Of a stretch of DNA of 64,000 nucleotides, positions 19,799 through 30,200 are shown piece after piece. The DNA is from Sulfurimonas sp. (lineage in GTDB: Bacteria; Campylobacterota; Campylobacteria; Campylobacterales; Sulfurimonadaceae), in contig JAQTWZ010000003.1 in the NCBI GenBank assembly GCA_028689055.1, positions 32,912-96,911 of the forward strand, in the 5' to 3' direction. Position 1 is the first letter of the stretch, and each line of letters opens with the position of its first letter. A program made the position numbers and the translations under genes. Below the pieces are notes generated by a model, which saw only the letters and a list, made by a program, of their open reading frames with translations, made no database searches and had not been told where the DNA came from.

Positions 19799-19820
19799 AA
19801 TATGACATTCTGTCATATTT
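19798..19820 (+). terminator. Hairpin after def
   Basis: Perfect 10-bp stem (19798-19807 with 19811-19820) with a 3-base loop; the 3' arm ends in TTT followed by ATTTA-like AT-rich sequence. Overlaps the end of def and separates it from comM. Confidence 0.55.
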
Positions 19821-19876
19821 ATATCCGAAATTTTTACACTAGGTTATACTTTGTCCAACTCATTTGAGGTTGGAAT

Positions 19877-21385
19877 ATGAAACAGGTAAATTGCGCAACT
19901 TATGAAGGTCTTGATGCAAAAGTAGTTCAAGTCGAATCCACTTTGACCAAAGGCTTGCCATCGTTTTCTATCGTTGGTATGGCTTCAACAGCTATCACTG
20001 AAGCCAAAGAACGCGTAAAATCTGCACTGCTTAGTAATGAATTTTCTTTTCCTCCAAAACGCATCACTATCAACCTTGCTCCAAGCGATGTAGCAAAAAA
20101 CGGCTCACAATTTGACTTGAGTATGGCACTCATGATAGCGCTTGATAGTTTAGAAGATGATTTAAGTGAGTGGTTTGTATTTGGCGAGCTTGGACTTGAT
20201 GGCGCGGTAAAAGAAAATATGCAACTCTATCCGCTTCTGCTCTCTCTGGCAAATCAAAATAGTATCTCCAAAGCTATTGTCCCTCATGAGAGCTTGGAGA
20301 AATTATGCAAGATACCAAATATTGAGTTTTATGGAGTCAAAACACTTCAAGAAGCGATAGATTTGTTGAAAAATCCTCAATCACTTGCTCCATCTCAAAC
20401 GCAGAGCAATCTCAATTACCCTTTCTATGAAATCAATGAAGAAAAATATTTTTATATGAAAGAGTATCCGGAAGATTTTTTGGATGTCAAAGGGCAAGAG
20501 ATAGCAAAAAGAGCTGCCATCATCGCCGCGGCAGGTTTTCACAATATACTTTTTGAGGGAAGTCCCGGGTGTGGAAAAAGTATGATAGCAAAAAGGCTGC
20601 GTTTTATCTTGCCGGCAATGAAGAATAGTGAAGTATTGGATGTAGCGAAACTCGATGCTTTGGACTTTAGAGAGCCTGCTTTTAGACCTCAGAGAACTTT
20701 TCGCTCACCCCATCATACTTCCACACTTGCCAGTGTGTTTGGCGGGGGTTCGTACAAGGCACAAATAGGCGAAGTGGGTTTGGCACACAAAGGAATACTC
20801 TTCTTTGATGAATTGCCGCATTTTGGTAAAAATATTTTAGAAGCACTCAGAGAGCCGATGCAAGACAATCGCATACGCATATCCAGAGTAAACGCAAAGA
20901 TAGAATATCCAGCAGATTTTTTGTTTATCGGTGCGATGAATCCTTGCCCGTGCGGTAATCTACTCGATCAATACAAAGAATGCAGATGTTCTGAGCTTGA
21001 GATAAAAAAATACAAAAACAGACTCTCAGATCCGTTTTTGGATAGGGTGGATCTCTGTGTTGTGATGCAAAACGCAGCTGCCGCAGATAAAGCTAGCATG
21101 AGCTCCAAAGAGATGCACAAGATGGTTCTCGAAGCGCATATCTTTGGCAAAGGCAGAGGACAAGAGAGTTTCAATGCCAAGCTCAGTGATGCGGATATAG
21201 AGAAGTACTGCGTTTTGGACGCAGAAGCAGAGGGTGTTTTGGATATGGCTATACATAAGTTTTCTTTGAGTTTTAGAAGTATCAAAAAAGTTCAAAAAGT
21301 TGCACGTACTATAGCCGATCTTGATGCCAGTGAAACGATAAGGAAAAAACATATTTTAGAAGCTTTGAGTTATAGAAGAAGATAG
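19877..21385 (+). CDS. comM: YifB/ComM-family Mg-chelatase-like AAA+ ATPase
   Basis: 502 residues: N-terminal Lon-protease-like fold (KGLPSFSIVGMASTA), Mg-chelatase-type AAA+ domain with Walker A EGSPGCGKSM near residue 230 and Walker B ILFFDELPHF, and C-terminal domain with KKVQKVARTIADLD. ComM helicases drive branch migration during natural transformation in Vibrio and Haemophilus. Its presence fits natural competence in this organism, which is relevant to the iterated AAACGCAR motif. Confidence 0.92.
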   Translation: MKQVNCATYEGLDAKVVQVESTLTKGLPSFSIVGMASTAITEAKERVKSALLSNEFSFPPKRITINLAPSDVAKNGSQFDLSMALMIALDSLEDDLSEWFVFGELGLDGAVKENMQLYPLLLSLANQNSISKAIVPHESLEKLCKIPNIEFYGVKTLQEAIDLLKNPQSLAPSQTQSNLNYPFYEINEEKYFYMKEYPEDFLDVKGQEIAKRAAIIAAAGFHNILFEGSPGCGKSMIAKRLRFILPAMKNSEVLDVAKLDALDFREPAFRPQRTFRSPHHTSTLASVFGGGSYKAQIGEVGLAHKGILFFDELPHFGKNILEALREPMQDNRIRISRVNAKIEYPADFLFIGAMNPCPCGNLLDQYKECRCSELEIKKYKNRLSDPFLDRVDLCVVMQNAAAADKASMSSKEMHKMVLEAHIFGKGRGQESFNAKLSDADIEKYCVLDAEAEGVLDMAIHKFSLSFRSIKKVQKVARTIADLDASETIRKKHILEALSYRRR

Positions 21386-21421
21386 AGTTATGTTTTGGTT
21401 TTCTCAGGTGAGACCTGAGAA

Positions 21422-24400
21422 TCAGATATTGTAATAGGTTGCATTTGGATGATAAACAACCAAAGCGGATGTTGATTGTTCCGGATGGATTTGGAAGGTT
21501 TCACTGAGTTCTATGCCAAACTCTTCTGGCTTGAGCAAGTCAAAGAGTGGACGGTTAAGTTCAAGGTCAGGGCAGGCGGCATAACCAAAAGAGTAACGAG
21601 AGCCTTGATATTTGTTCATTTGAACATCCGCGAGCGTACTTCCTTCGCCTTCACTGATATCCAGATCTAGGCGAATCTGTTTGTGAACTATCTCTGCAAG
21701 TGCTTCAGCCAGTTCGACACCTAAACCATGAAATTGGTAATACTCCGTGTAGTCTCCACGCTCATAAATTTCTCTCTCGGCCTCACTCAGCTTTGATCCT
21801 GCACTCACACATGTTAGTGCTATAACATCATGTCTGTTAGTATGAAAAAAGTCACTCAAAGCACGGTGTGGCTGTTTTGTTTGTCTTGGAAAAGTGAACT
21901 GTGCTTTTGCCCGACCTATAACATGTTCTAAGCTCTCACGATTGACTTCATCCTCAGAGTTGTATCCTTCACTTGCATCAAATATCAATAAAGAGTTATC
22001 ATCACTGCGACATGGCCAGTATCCATAAAGAAGAGTCGGATCAAAAAGTTTCTCATCTATAAAACGTTTTTTGAGTTTTTCATAAGCAGGCCAGACCACT
22101 TCATCGAGTTGTTTTTCATAGGCTTCTTTGCTCATGCCTTTGGAACTATAGCCCCAACGAGATTTGAAAAGTATCTTATGATTTATCCATGTAAACGCCA
22201 TCTCTATTTGCGCGTCTGTGAGTTTGAGTTCTCGGCGTCCCCAAAACGGCGGTGTCGGGACTTTGACATCACGATCTGGCATCTTGAGCTCATGAAAAGG
22301 CGGGATGATGATCTCTTTTTTCTCTTTAACGAGCGTTTCATCAATCTCTTTTGGATGGAGGTTCGTGTCAAAGTTGCCTGCTTCGATACGGCTCATGGCG
22401 GTTACTCCGTCAAAGGCATCTTTGCAGTAAAAGATAGGACCATCATAAAACGGACGGCAAAAGTCATCTATAAAAGCACGTGTAAGTGCCGCTCCTCCCA
22501 AAAGTATTGGGATTTTAATATCGGCGGCTTTGAGTGCTTCGAGATTTTCTTTCATCACCTGCGTTGATTTTACCAAAAGTCCGCTCATGCCAAGAGCACT
22601 TGCGTTTGTCTCTTGGAGTGTTTTTATAAAGGAGTCCAAATCTACTTTGATTCCAAGGTTGATGACTTTGAAGCCGTTGTTGGAGAGGATAATATCGACG
22701 AGATTTTTGCCTACATCATGGACATCACCTTTAACGGTGCCCAAAATAAGAGTCGTATCGACAGCTTTATCTACTTTTGGCAGATAGGGATTGAGATGAT
22801 CGACCGTCTTTTTCATCGTCTCTGCACTTTGGAGTACAAAAGGGAGCTGCATCTGACCTGAGCCGAAAAGCTCTCCGACGACTTTCATCGCGTCGATAAG
22901 AATTTCATTGACGATTTTCTCAGGCGCGATGGTGTGACGGGCTTCTTCGACGAGAGGAATCATACGATCTTTATCTCCGTCCATGAGTAGTTTTGCGATT
23001 TTTTCTTCGTCGCTCATGGCGAGATAAGCCGCATCTTCTACATCATTGTCCACGGCTTCTTTTGTGCTGAAGTGGTCGATAAACTCAAACAGCGCTGCGC
23101 CTTTTGGTTTTTTGTTGAAGATGAGATTGTCACAAATATCCTGTTCTTCTTGGCTTATCTTGTTGAGCGGAATGATATGTTTTACATTGATGATAACAGA
23201 AGTGAGTCCTGCTTCTATACAGTGGTGTAAAAACATGGAATTGAGGTAAGGACGCGCATCTTTATCAAGTCCAAAAGAGATGTTTGAGAGACCCAAAGTA
23301 GTGCCGACTTCAGGGTGGCGCAAACGCAGCTCACGGATAGCTTCTATCGTGTTGATACCTGCGTCAAAATACTCTTCATCCCCACTTCCAAGCGTAAAAG
23401 TTAGAAGGTCAAAAACCAAATCTTCGGCTTTGATCCCGTGTTTTTTGGTCGCAAGTTCGTAGATGCGCTCTGCTACTTCGAGTTTGCGTGCAACCGTCTT
23501 CGCCATACCAATCTCGTCGATAGTCAGACAGACCAAAGCTGCTCCATATTTTTTCGCCAACCGGCATACAGCATCAAATTTTTCTATTCCGTCTTCAAGA
23601 TTGACGGAGTTGATGATAGGTTTACCGCCGATGAGTTTGAGTGCTTCTTCAAGTGCCGGAGTTTGGGTAGAATCAGGCATGATAGGAAGAGCTATCTTTT
23701 GGGCATAAAGAGACATAACAGAGTTCATATCTTTTGTCTCATCACGTCCCGCAAAACCGACACTCACATCCAGTACATGAGCGCCCGCGCGTACTTGCTG
23801 TTGTCCTACGCTGAGTGTTCCTTCATAATCTTCCGCCAAAAGAAGTTCACGAAATGCTTTAGATCCCGTTGCGTTTGAGCGCTCACCTATGAGAAGCGGT
23901 GCAGGTTCTTGCATGAGCGGCACGGTAGAAAAAAGCGAAGCGAGAGAATTTTGTTGTTTGCCGGTCGCGGCTTTTGGTTGGAGTTTTTCTACACGGTTTA
24001 CGAGGGCACGGATATGTTGGGGTGTTGTTCCACAGCATCCGCCTAGAAAACTTACACCCTCAAAAGAGAGAAATTCCTCTTGTTTGTCCGCAAACTCTTC
24101 AGGTCCCATCGGATAATATGTATAACCTCCACGGTTTTGCGGCAGACCCGCGTTTGCATGGACGGAGATAGGTTTGTGCCAAAGTTCGCTCAGTGTTTTG
24201 ACATGTTTGCGTACTTGTTCAGGTCCTGTTCCGCAGTTGAAACCAAGAGAGATGATGTCAAAAGGCTCCATGATGGCAGCAATAGTTCCTGCATCTGTTC
24301 CTATAAGCATCGTTCCGCTGAGTTCTATCGTCACGGAGACCATGATAGGAATCGCTACATTTCTTTGGCGAGAAGCTTCCTCACAGGCATGAAGAGCAGC

Positions 24401-24913
24401 TTTTATCTGAAGGGGGTCTTGGCAAGTTTCCAAAAGAAAAACATCTACGCCGCCGTCGATGAGCGCCAAACAAAACTCCGTATAACCCGCATACATTGCA
24501 TCATAAGCGATATGTCCAAGAGAAGGAAGTTTTGTTCCCGGACCTACAGAACCTAAAACAAAACGCGGGTGTTCCGGAGTGCTCACTTTTTCACACTCCT
24601 CTTTGACAAGTGCCGCACCCGCTTTTGTAAGTTCATAAGCACGGTGACCGATTTGGTATTCGTCCAAAACCCAAGAGAAAGAACCAAAAGTGTTTGTAGT
24701 TATAAAGTCTGCACCGGCAGTTAAATAGGCTTTGAAGATGCTACGAAGAACATCAGGACAGGTGACGTTAAGAAGTTCGTTGCACCCTTCATTGCCTTCC
24801 CAAGCCTCTTTTGGTATCTGTTCATCGCGTTGTTGGAGCTGCGTTCCCATCGCACCGTCTATGATGAGTGGGCGTTTTTGTATGGTTTGTAAGATATATT
24901 CTTTTGTTGTCAT
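21422..24913 (-). CDS. metH: Cobalamin-dependent methionine synthase
   Basis: Transfers methyl from 5-methyl-THF to homocysteine. The 1163 residues carry all four modules: homocysteine domain (zinc cysteines in LGGCCGTTPQH near 295), pterin domain (IGERSNATGSKAF), B12 domain with lower-ligand His in KGDVHDVGKNLV, and C-terminal SAM-binding activation domain (KYQGSRYSFGYAACPDLE). No cobalamin riboswitch is apparent upstream. Works with luxS in the activated methyl cycle. Confidence 0.97.
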   Translation of the reverse strand: MTTKEYILQTIQKRPLIIDGAMGTQLQQRDEQIPKEAWEGNEGCNELLNVTCPDVLRSIFKAYLTAGADFITTNTFGSFSWVLDEYQIGHRAYELTKAGAALVKEECEKVSTPEHPRFVLGSVGPGTKLPSLGHIAYDAMYAGYTEFCLALIDGGVDVFLLETCQDPLQIKAALHACEEASRQRNVAIPIMVSVTIELSGTMLIGTDAGTIAAIMEPFDIISLGFNCGTGPEQVRKHVKTLSELWHKPISVHANAGLPQNRGGYTYYPMGPEEFADKQEEFLSFEGVSFLGGCCGTTPQHIRALVNRVEKLQPKAATGKQQNSLASLFSTVPLMQEPAPLLIGERSNATGSKAFRELLLAEDYEGTLSVGQQQVRAGAHVLDVSVGFAGRDETKDMNSVMSLYAQKIALPIMPDSTQTPALEEALKLIGGKPIINSVNLEDGIEKFDAVCRLAKKYGAALVCLTIDEIGMAKTVARKLEVAERIYELATKKHGIKAEDLVFDLLTFTLGSGDEEYFDAGINTIEAIRELRLRHPEVGTTLGLSNISFGLDKDARPYLNSMFLHHCIEAGLTSVIINVKHIIPLNKISQEEQDICDNLIFNKKPKGAALFEFIDHFSTKEAVDNDVEDAAYLAMSDEEKIAKLLMDGDKDRMIPLVEEARHTIAPEKIVNEILIDAMKVVGELFGSGQMQLPFVLQSAETMKKTVDHLNPYLPKVDKAVDTTLILGTVKGDVHDVGKNLVDIILSNNGFKVINLGIKVDLDSFIKTLQETNASALGMSGLLVKSTQVMKENLEALKAADIKIPILLGGAALTRAFIDDFCRPFYDGPIFYCKDAFDGVTAMSRIEAGNFDTNLHPKEIDETLVKEKKEIIIPPFHELKMPDRDVKVPTPPFWGRRELKLTDAQIEMAFTWINHKILFKSRWGYSSKGMSKEAYEKQLDEVVWPAYEKLKKRFIDEKLFDPTLLYGYWPCRSDDNSLLIFDASEGYNSEDEVNRESLEHVIGRAKAQFTFPRQTKQPHRALSDFFHTNRHDVIALTCVSAGSKLSEAEREIYERGDYTEYYQFHGLGVELAEALAEIVHKQIRLDLDISEGEGSTLADVQMNKYQGSRYSFGYAACPDLELNRPLFDLLKPEEFGIELSETFQIHPEQSTSALVVYHPNATYYNI

Positions 24914-25002
24914 GTAAAAATCTTTTAGTGAATTAAATAAGGAAGATTTTAGCTAAAGAGAACATAAAAAGAGTTTAGCATTTTTGTTTATAAGTAAAAA
25001 TA

Positions 25003-25059
25003 TGACGAAACAATTACATTTACTATTGACTTTAATCGTCAAAACAGAGTACAATGACG
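25003..25059 (+). promoter_or_regulatory. Promoter with repeated TGACG sites upstream of the regulator-ccoG genes
   Basis: TTGACT at 25026-25031, 18-base spacer, TACAAT at 25050-25055: a good sigma-70 promoter. The -35 region also forms TTGAC-N7-GTCAA (25026-25042), and TGACG occurs at 25003-25007, 25055-25059 and inverted at 25037-25041. These could be operator half-sites for the regulator encoded just downstream. Confidence 0.6.
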
Positions 25060-25094
25060 GTGAAAATCAATAATAAGAGGGGTTTAATCGTTAA

Positions 25095-25736
25095 ATGGTA
25101 ATAACATACGTCCGACCGGATAAAAATTTCGATGCTGCTCTTGAGCAGTTGCAGGTAATTAATTCTTATGCGATTTCTCATAATCTTAGCGTTGATGATG
25201 AATTTATCGATCATGTTTCACAAAATAAACGCCTCGATGAGCGTCTCCACGTAACGGATTATTTTCGCTCCAAAGCGGGCTGTACGCTTCTTATATACGA
25301 TGTGTGGGTTTTGAGTACCAATATGGAAGATTTGATTCAGATGTTTTCTTGTTTATTAAAAAATGAATTTAGTGTTCATTTTATCAAGCAGTCTGTTATA
25401 ATATCTCCAAAAAGCAGTGTTATGCTTGTTTTGGGTCTTATCGACCAGCTTAGACAGACTTTGCAAAATGAGTCAAAAAAAGTTGTAGGAAGACCTAGAG
25501 GAAGCAAGTCCAACTCAAAGTTTGACAGATATATCAATGAAATCATAGGATACATCAAAGAGAAAAGAAGTGTGAGTGAGATGGCTAGAGCTTTAAAAGT
25601 AAGTAGAAGTTCACTCAAAGATTATATAGAATCCAGAGAGTTAAAACAGGTTGCATTTGGGTCACTTTTACCAATCGCACCTGAAAATGCGGAACAGCAA
25701 GTAATCAATACTATTATTTGTCCGAACGAAAACTAA
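25095..25736 (+). CDS. Serine-recombinase-fold protein with Hin-like HTH, predicted catalytically dead
   Basis: 213 residues. The N-terminal half has the resolvase/invertase layout (TYVRPDKNFDAALEQLQVI, then LIYDVWVLSTNMEDLIQMF) but the nucleophile Ser of the usual YxRVS motif is replaced and the LDRLGR arginines are missing. The C-terminal half has GRPRGSKSNSK followed by a Hin-like HTH (SVSEMARALKVSRSSLKDYI). It is therefore probably a DNA-binding regulator derived from a recombinase. ccoG follows 28 bases later. ATG start with a distant AGAGGGG. Confidence 0.75.
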   Translation: MVITYVRPDKNFDAALEQLQVINSYAISHNLSVDDEFIDHVSQNKRLDERLHVTDYFRSKAGCTLLIYDVWVLSTNMEDLIQMFSCLLKNEFSVHFIKQSVIISPKSSVMLVLGLIDQLRQTLQNESKKVVGRPRGSKSNSKFDRYINEIIGYIKEKRSVSEMARALKVSRSSLKDYIESRELKQVAFGSLLPIAPENAEQQVINTIICPNEN

Positions 25737-25764
25737 TAACCACAAAAAGGGGAGAAAAGAGAGT

Positions 25765-27198
25765 ATGAGTACAACAACAGAAGGGTTTAAAATACCGACA
25801 CCTTGGAGAATCAAACGCTACTACGTTTATGCGTTAGCGACGATTGTTGCTTTGGCTTTACCATGGATACAGATAGATGGAAATCACTTTTTCCTTCTAA
25901 GTTTTGATAAGATGAAATTACACCTTGCGTTTATTCAGTTTGATATGCAAGAGCTTTATTTGATGCCGTTTTTGCTCATGCTTATGTTCTTGGGTATCTT
26001 CGGAATGACGGTTATGGGCGGTCGTGTTTTTTGTGGCTGGGTGTGTCCGCAAACTGTTTTTCGCGTTATCTATCGTGATTTGATTGAGACGACGATATTG
26101 GGTCTGCGTAAACGTATCAAAAACAAACAGCAAGAACCTGATATGTCTAAAACCGAAAACAAGGTCAAGAAAGTTATCGCGATTTTGATTTGGTCAGCAC
26201 TTGCTCTTATCGCAGGCGCAGATTTTATCTGGTACTTTATTCCACCTGAAGATTTCTTTGCGTATTTACAAGATCCGATGGAACACTTGACGATGCTTGG
26301 ATTTGTTTTAGGTGTTGCACTTTTCCTTATCTATGATATCGTTTTTCTCAAAGAAAACTTTTGTGTTTATGTTTGTCCTTACTCTCGCGTTCAGTCTGTT
26401 TTGTATGATGATCACACGATTATGGCACTGTATGATACGCACCGTGGTGGAGATATCTATGATGCTGAACACAACAAACTTTTCACAAAACAAAAAGAGC
26501 TGCAAGCTTTTGAACCTGCGGCTGAGTGTACTACGTGTGAGTCTTGTGTGACAGTTTGTCCTACGCACATCGATATCCGCAAAGGTCTGCAGCTAGAATG
26601 TATCAACTGCCTTGAGTGTGTAGATGCTTGTACGACTGTTATGGGTAAACTCGGTAAGCCATCTTTGGTGACATGGTCAAGTGATTATGAGATCATCGAT
26701 CAAAAAGGTAAAACGCAGTATTTCCGTCCAAAAATTCTTTCATATATAGGGCTTTTGGTCATTATTTCGATTATTCTTGGGATGATGGGAAGCACAAAAG
26801 AACATATGCTTTTAAATATCAATAAAGAGACAAGACTTTACTCTACAAAACTTCTTCCAGATGGAAAAATACAGGTGGACAATGCGTATGAGTTTTTACT
26901 TCAAAACACTGAAAGTGAAGCAATGGACTTCTTCTTTGAAGTTATTCCTCCAGCGGGTATGGAAGGAAAAATATTTATAGATTCTCCGACAACAAAATTT
27001 GGAGTTGTGCCAAATGTGAAAAAGAAAAAAATCGTTATCATCAGCACTACAGATGTTTTGGCGGATGATGCGAGAAAAGATACGGCTATTCCTATCAAAA
27101 TCAGAGCCTACGCTGTAGGTCATGAGGACAAAATCGTAGTCTTTAGGGACTCAACATTTATCTTCCCAAGAGCAGACGTTTTAAAAGCTGCACACTAA
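25765..27198 (+). CDS. ccoG: Cytochrome c oxidase accessory protein CcoG
   Basis: Membrane-bound polyferredoxin (RdxA/FixG family) needed for copper delivery and assembly of cbb3 oxidases, thought to reduce copper. 477 residues with about five membrane spans, CGWVCPQT near 90, CVYVCPYSRV near 200, and two [4Fe-4S] motifs CTTCESCVTVCP (254) and CINCLECVDAC (278), followed by a C-terminal Ig-like periplasmic domain. No other cco genes are in this window. Confidence 0.95.
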   Translation: MSTTTEGFKIPTPWRIKRYYVYALATIVALALPWIQIDGNHFFLLSFDKMKLHLAFIQFDMQELYLMPFLLMLMFLGIFGMTVMGGRVFCGWVCPQTVFRVIYRDLIETTILGLRKRIKNKQQEPDMSKTENKVKKVIAILIWSALALIAGADFIWYFIPPEDFFAYLQDPMEHLTMLGFVLGVALFLIYDIVFLKENFCVYVCPYSRVQSVLYDDHTIMALYDTHRGGDIYDAEHNKLFTKQKELQAFEPAAECTTCESCVTVCPTHIDIRKGLQLECINCLECVDACTTVMGKLGKPSLVTWSSDYEIIDQKGKTQYFRPKILSYIGLLVIISIILGMMGSTKEHMLLNINKETRLYSTKLLPDGKIQVDNAYEFLLQNTESEAMDFFFEVIPPAGMEGKIFIDSPTTKFGVVPNVKKKKIVIISTTDVLADDARKDTAIPIKIRAYAVGHEDKIVVFRDSTFIFPRADVLKAAH

Positions 27199-27207
27199 CT
27201 CTCCCAA

Positions 27208-27225
27208 GTCTAGCTTCGGCTAGAC
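27208..27225. terminator. UUCG-tetraloop hairpin after ccoG
   Basis: Perfect GTCTAGC/GCTAGAC 7-bp stem (27208-27214, 27219-27225) closed by TTCG, a very stable RNA tetraloop. No T-run follows, so it may be a weak terminator or an mRNA 3' stabiliser. Confidence 0.5.
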
Positions 27226-27293
27226 ACCTTCACATAATAAAATCTTAAAAAAGAATGAGATAGACTAAGGTCTATTACTCAGTGAGGTTACTT

Positions 27294-30200
27294 ATGTTAC
27301 ATACTATTAAAAAAATTCTACTTTATTTTCTAGCATTTTATACTTTATTCGGCTTCGTGGTATTGCCTTTGGTTTTGAAGCCGCAGATTATCAAAGCAGT
27401 TGCCCAGCAGACAAACGCAACTATAGAGATTGACTCGCTCTTTTTCAATCCTTTTCTTTTCAAACTTGAACTCTTTGACATCCACTTTAGGGATCAGCAA
27501 AACAAAGAACTTTTTTCTCTGCCTTATGCCTTTGTAAATGTTGAGGTTTATTCACTATTTCGGGCTGCTATCCATATCAAAGATTTTGTGATTGAAGCAC
27601 CTAAGGTCTATCTTGTGTATGATGCAGATAAAAAACTCAACTTTGCCAGCGTTCTCAAAGAAAATAACCAAACGCAAGAGAGTGAGAGTTCTCGTGCGCA
27701 AATGCCACGTATTATCGTCAATAACTTCCAAGTTATCAATGGTTATGTGCGTTATGAAGACTTTACAAAAAAAGAGAAGTTTGATTTTTCGCTTGAGGGT
27801 TTAGGATTTGAGCTTAAAGATCTCGATACAAAAGATTTTGACATGAGCAAAGCATCGCTGCGTTTTTATTCACATTTTGGAGGCGGAGGTTTTATTAATC
27901 TTAAAAGTAAGATCATCGGAGTTGATCCTTTTATCATTGAAGGAAGCTTAGATTTTGAAGCAAGTAAACTCTACACGCACTACAGATACTTCCAAGATAG
28001 TCTCAATCTCGAAGTCGCCGATGGAAAACTCTCCGCTCATGCAGAGTACTTTTTCAATATGGATGAGCTAAACGCGACAAAGATACAAAACGCAACACTC
28101 TTTCTTGATTCTCTGCGGATCAAACCAAAAGGGACACATAAAGATATACTCAATCTTGCTTCTGTGCACTTAGATAAAATAGAAATTGCACCGATGCAAA
28201 AACAGGTCTCTATAGGAAAAATAGAGCTTGATTCGCTTAAACTCAAAGTATCCAGAAATACAAAAGGTGAGATTGATTGGATGCGATATCTCAAAGTGGA
28301 TATACCGCCTGCAGATACAAATAAGAGTGCAAATACAGCAGAGGAAAACCAAACGCCGTGGAGTGTAGTGCTCAAAGATATCGCCCTTGAAAAAATCCAA
28401 GCAGATTTTTATGATAAAGGGATATCTCCTGCGGTCAATACAAAACTCAATAATCTCAATCTCTACGCGCAAGATATGACACTCGCAGGAGAGATGCCTT
28501 TTACCTATAGTACGGATTTTGAATTCAATGATGCCTTTGTATGTCACTCAAACGGAGTGATAAAACATGCTCAAATAGATATAAACGCAAGTATAAAATG
28601 CGATGGGTTTGATGTAGTCCATTATGCTCCGTATATTGACGCTCTAGCCAAAGAAGCTCTTGAAGTCTATAATATAAAGCTCATGCGTGCAACTGCGGGC
28701 TTTGATGCAAATATAGAGGTCAAAATACAAGATGAACAAACGTTCATGAGCGTCAATAAGGCAAATCTTCGTCTCTCCAATGTTGCTCTCAACAAAAGAA
28801 ATACAGGTGAAAAACTCCTTGCGTTTGGGCACTTGAATGTAGATGATGCAGCAATCGATTTGCAAAAAAAAGAGATAAAAATAGCCAAAACAACACTTGC
28901 CGATTTGGCTATCGAGACAAAAATGCTTGCCAACGGCACAATGAACTTTGAAGGATTGGTAGAGCCAAAAAAAACAGCGACTAAAAAAGAGCCCAAAAAA
29001 GAAGCTGCGTTTAGAGTGCAGCTCAAACACTTTGCTCTTGATGCTGCAAAAGTGAATTTTGAAGATGCAAGACTCTCTCCGAGTGGGACAATAAAAGCCG
29101 ATAGAATCTTTGCAAATGTCTATGATATAGACTCCAAAACAAGTACGTGGATGAAGTATAAAACCTATGCGAGAATCAACTCAAAAGGGATAGTGCGCGC
29201 AGACGGTAATCTCAGACACACTCCGCTCAAACAAAAAGGGACTCTGGATGTGAGTGATTTTTCACTCAAAGAGTTTAATCCTTATCTTGCGCAAAACAGC
29301 TATCTCAAAATAGAAGACGGTGCTATTGATATCAATGTAAAAACTCTCTATGACTCCTCTTCAAAAAAAGCCGATGCAGAACTTGTCGGCATAGTCAAAC
29401 TCAAAGAGTTTTTTCTAGCCAACAGCAGAGACAATACTTCTCTGCTTTCAGTGGGAGAGTTGGCACTGCGTGGATTTGAGCTTGATTTGATGCCAAATCG
29501 TTTGTATGTCAGTGAAGCCAATCTCAATTCGTTTTATGTTGATGCGATGATAGATGAGAAAAAGGTGATGAATTTTGCCACTTTGATGAAAGAAAACGCA
29601 GTGATACATCAAACGCAAGAAAAAGCTCCAGCAATGAAAAAAAGTGATGAAGAGAGAGGTTTTGCTTATAAAATCGAAAAACTCAATCTAAACTCCGGAA
29701 GTGCTAAATTCGCCGATTTTTCACTGCCAATCAAGTTTCAAACCAATATCCATGATGTAAGCGGAAGTCTGCTTTCTCTCTCTAGCACACCCTCTGAGGT
29801 GACATATGTAGATATAACGGGAGAAGTGGATGCTTATGGCGCAACAAAACTCAAAGGAAGTCTTGAGAGTTCAAATCCAAAAAAATTCACGGATTTGAGT
29901 TTTAATTTTACAAATCTTGAATTAAACGCCATGAGCGGATACAGCGCTGCGTTTGCGGGATATGCTATAGAGAGTGGCAAACTTTACTTAGATTTGGGCT
30001 ACAAGATCAAAGACTCAGAACTTTTAGGAAGTAACAAAATCACTATCAACAAGATAAAACTAGGTCAAGAGATAAAAGATGAAAACACTTCATCTCTCCC
30101 GCTTGGTTTTGTTATCGCGCTTCTTGAAGATAGCGAAGGGGTGATAGATATAGATATGCCGATTGAGGGAAATGTTGATAAGCCTGATTTTAAATACGGG

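Noticed and set aside
23438..24556. Several 60-158 codon frames opposite metH
   Set aside because: All lie antisense to the conserved homocysteine and pterin domains with no ribosome sites.
24914..25094. Cobalamin or SAM riboswitch upstream of metH
   Set aside because: No conserved B12-box or long structured leader is visible; the gap is short and AT-rich and is explained by the divergent promoter.
25095..25736. Active invertase with an invertible segment at ccoG
   Set aside because: Catalytic Ser and Arg residues are missing and no matching inverted crossover sites flank a nearby promoter.
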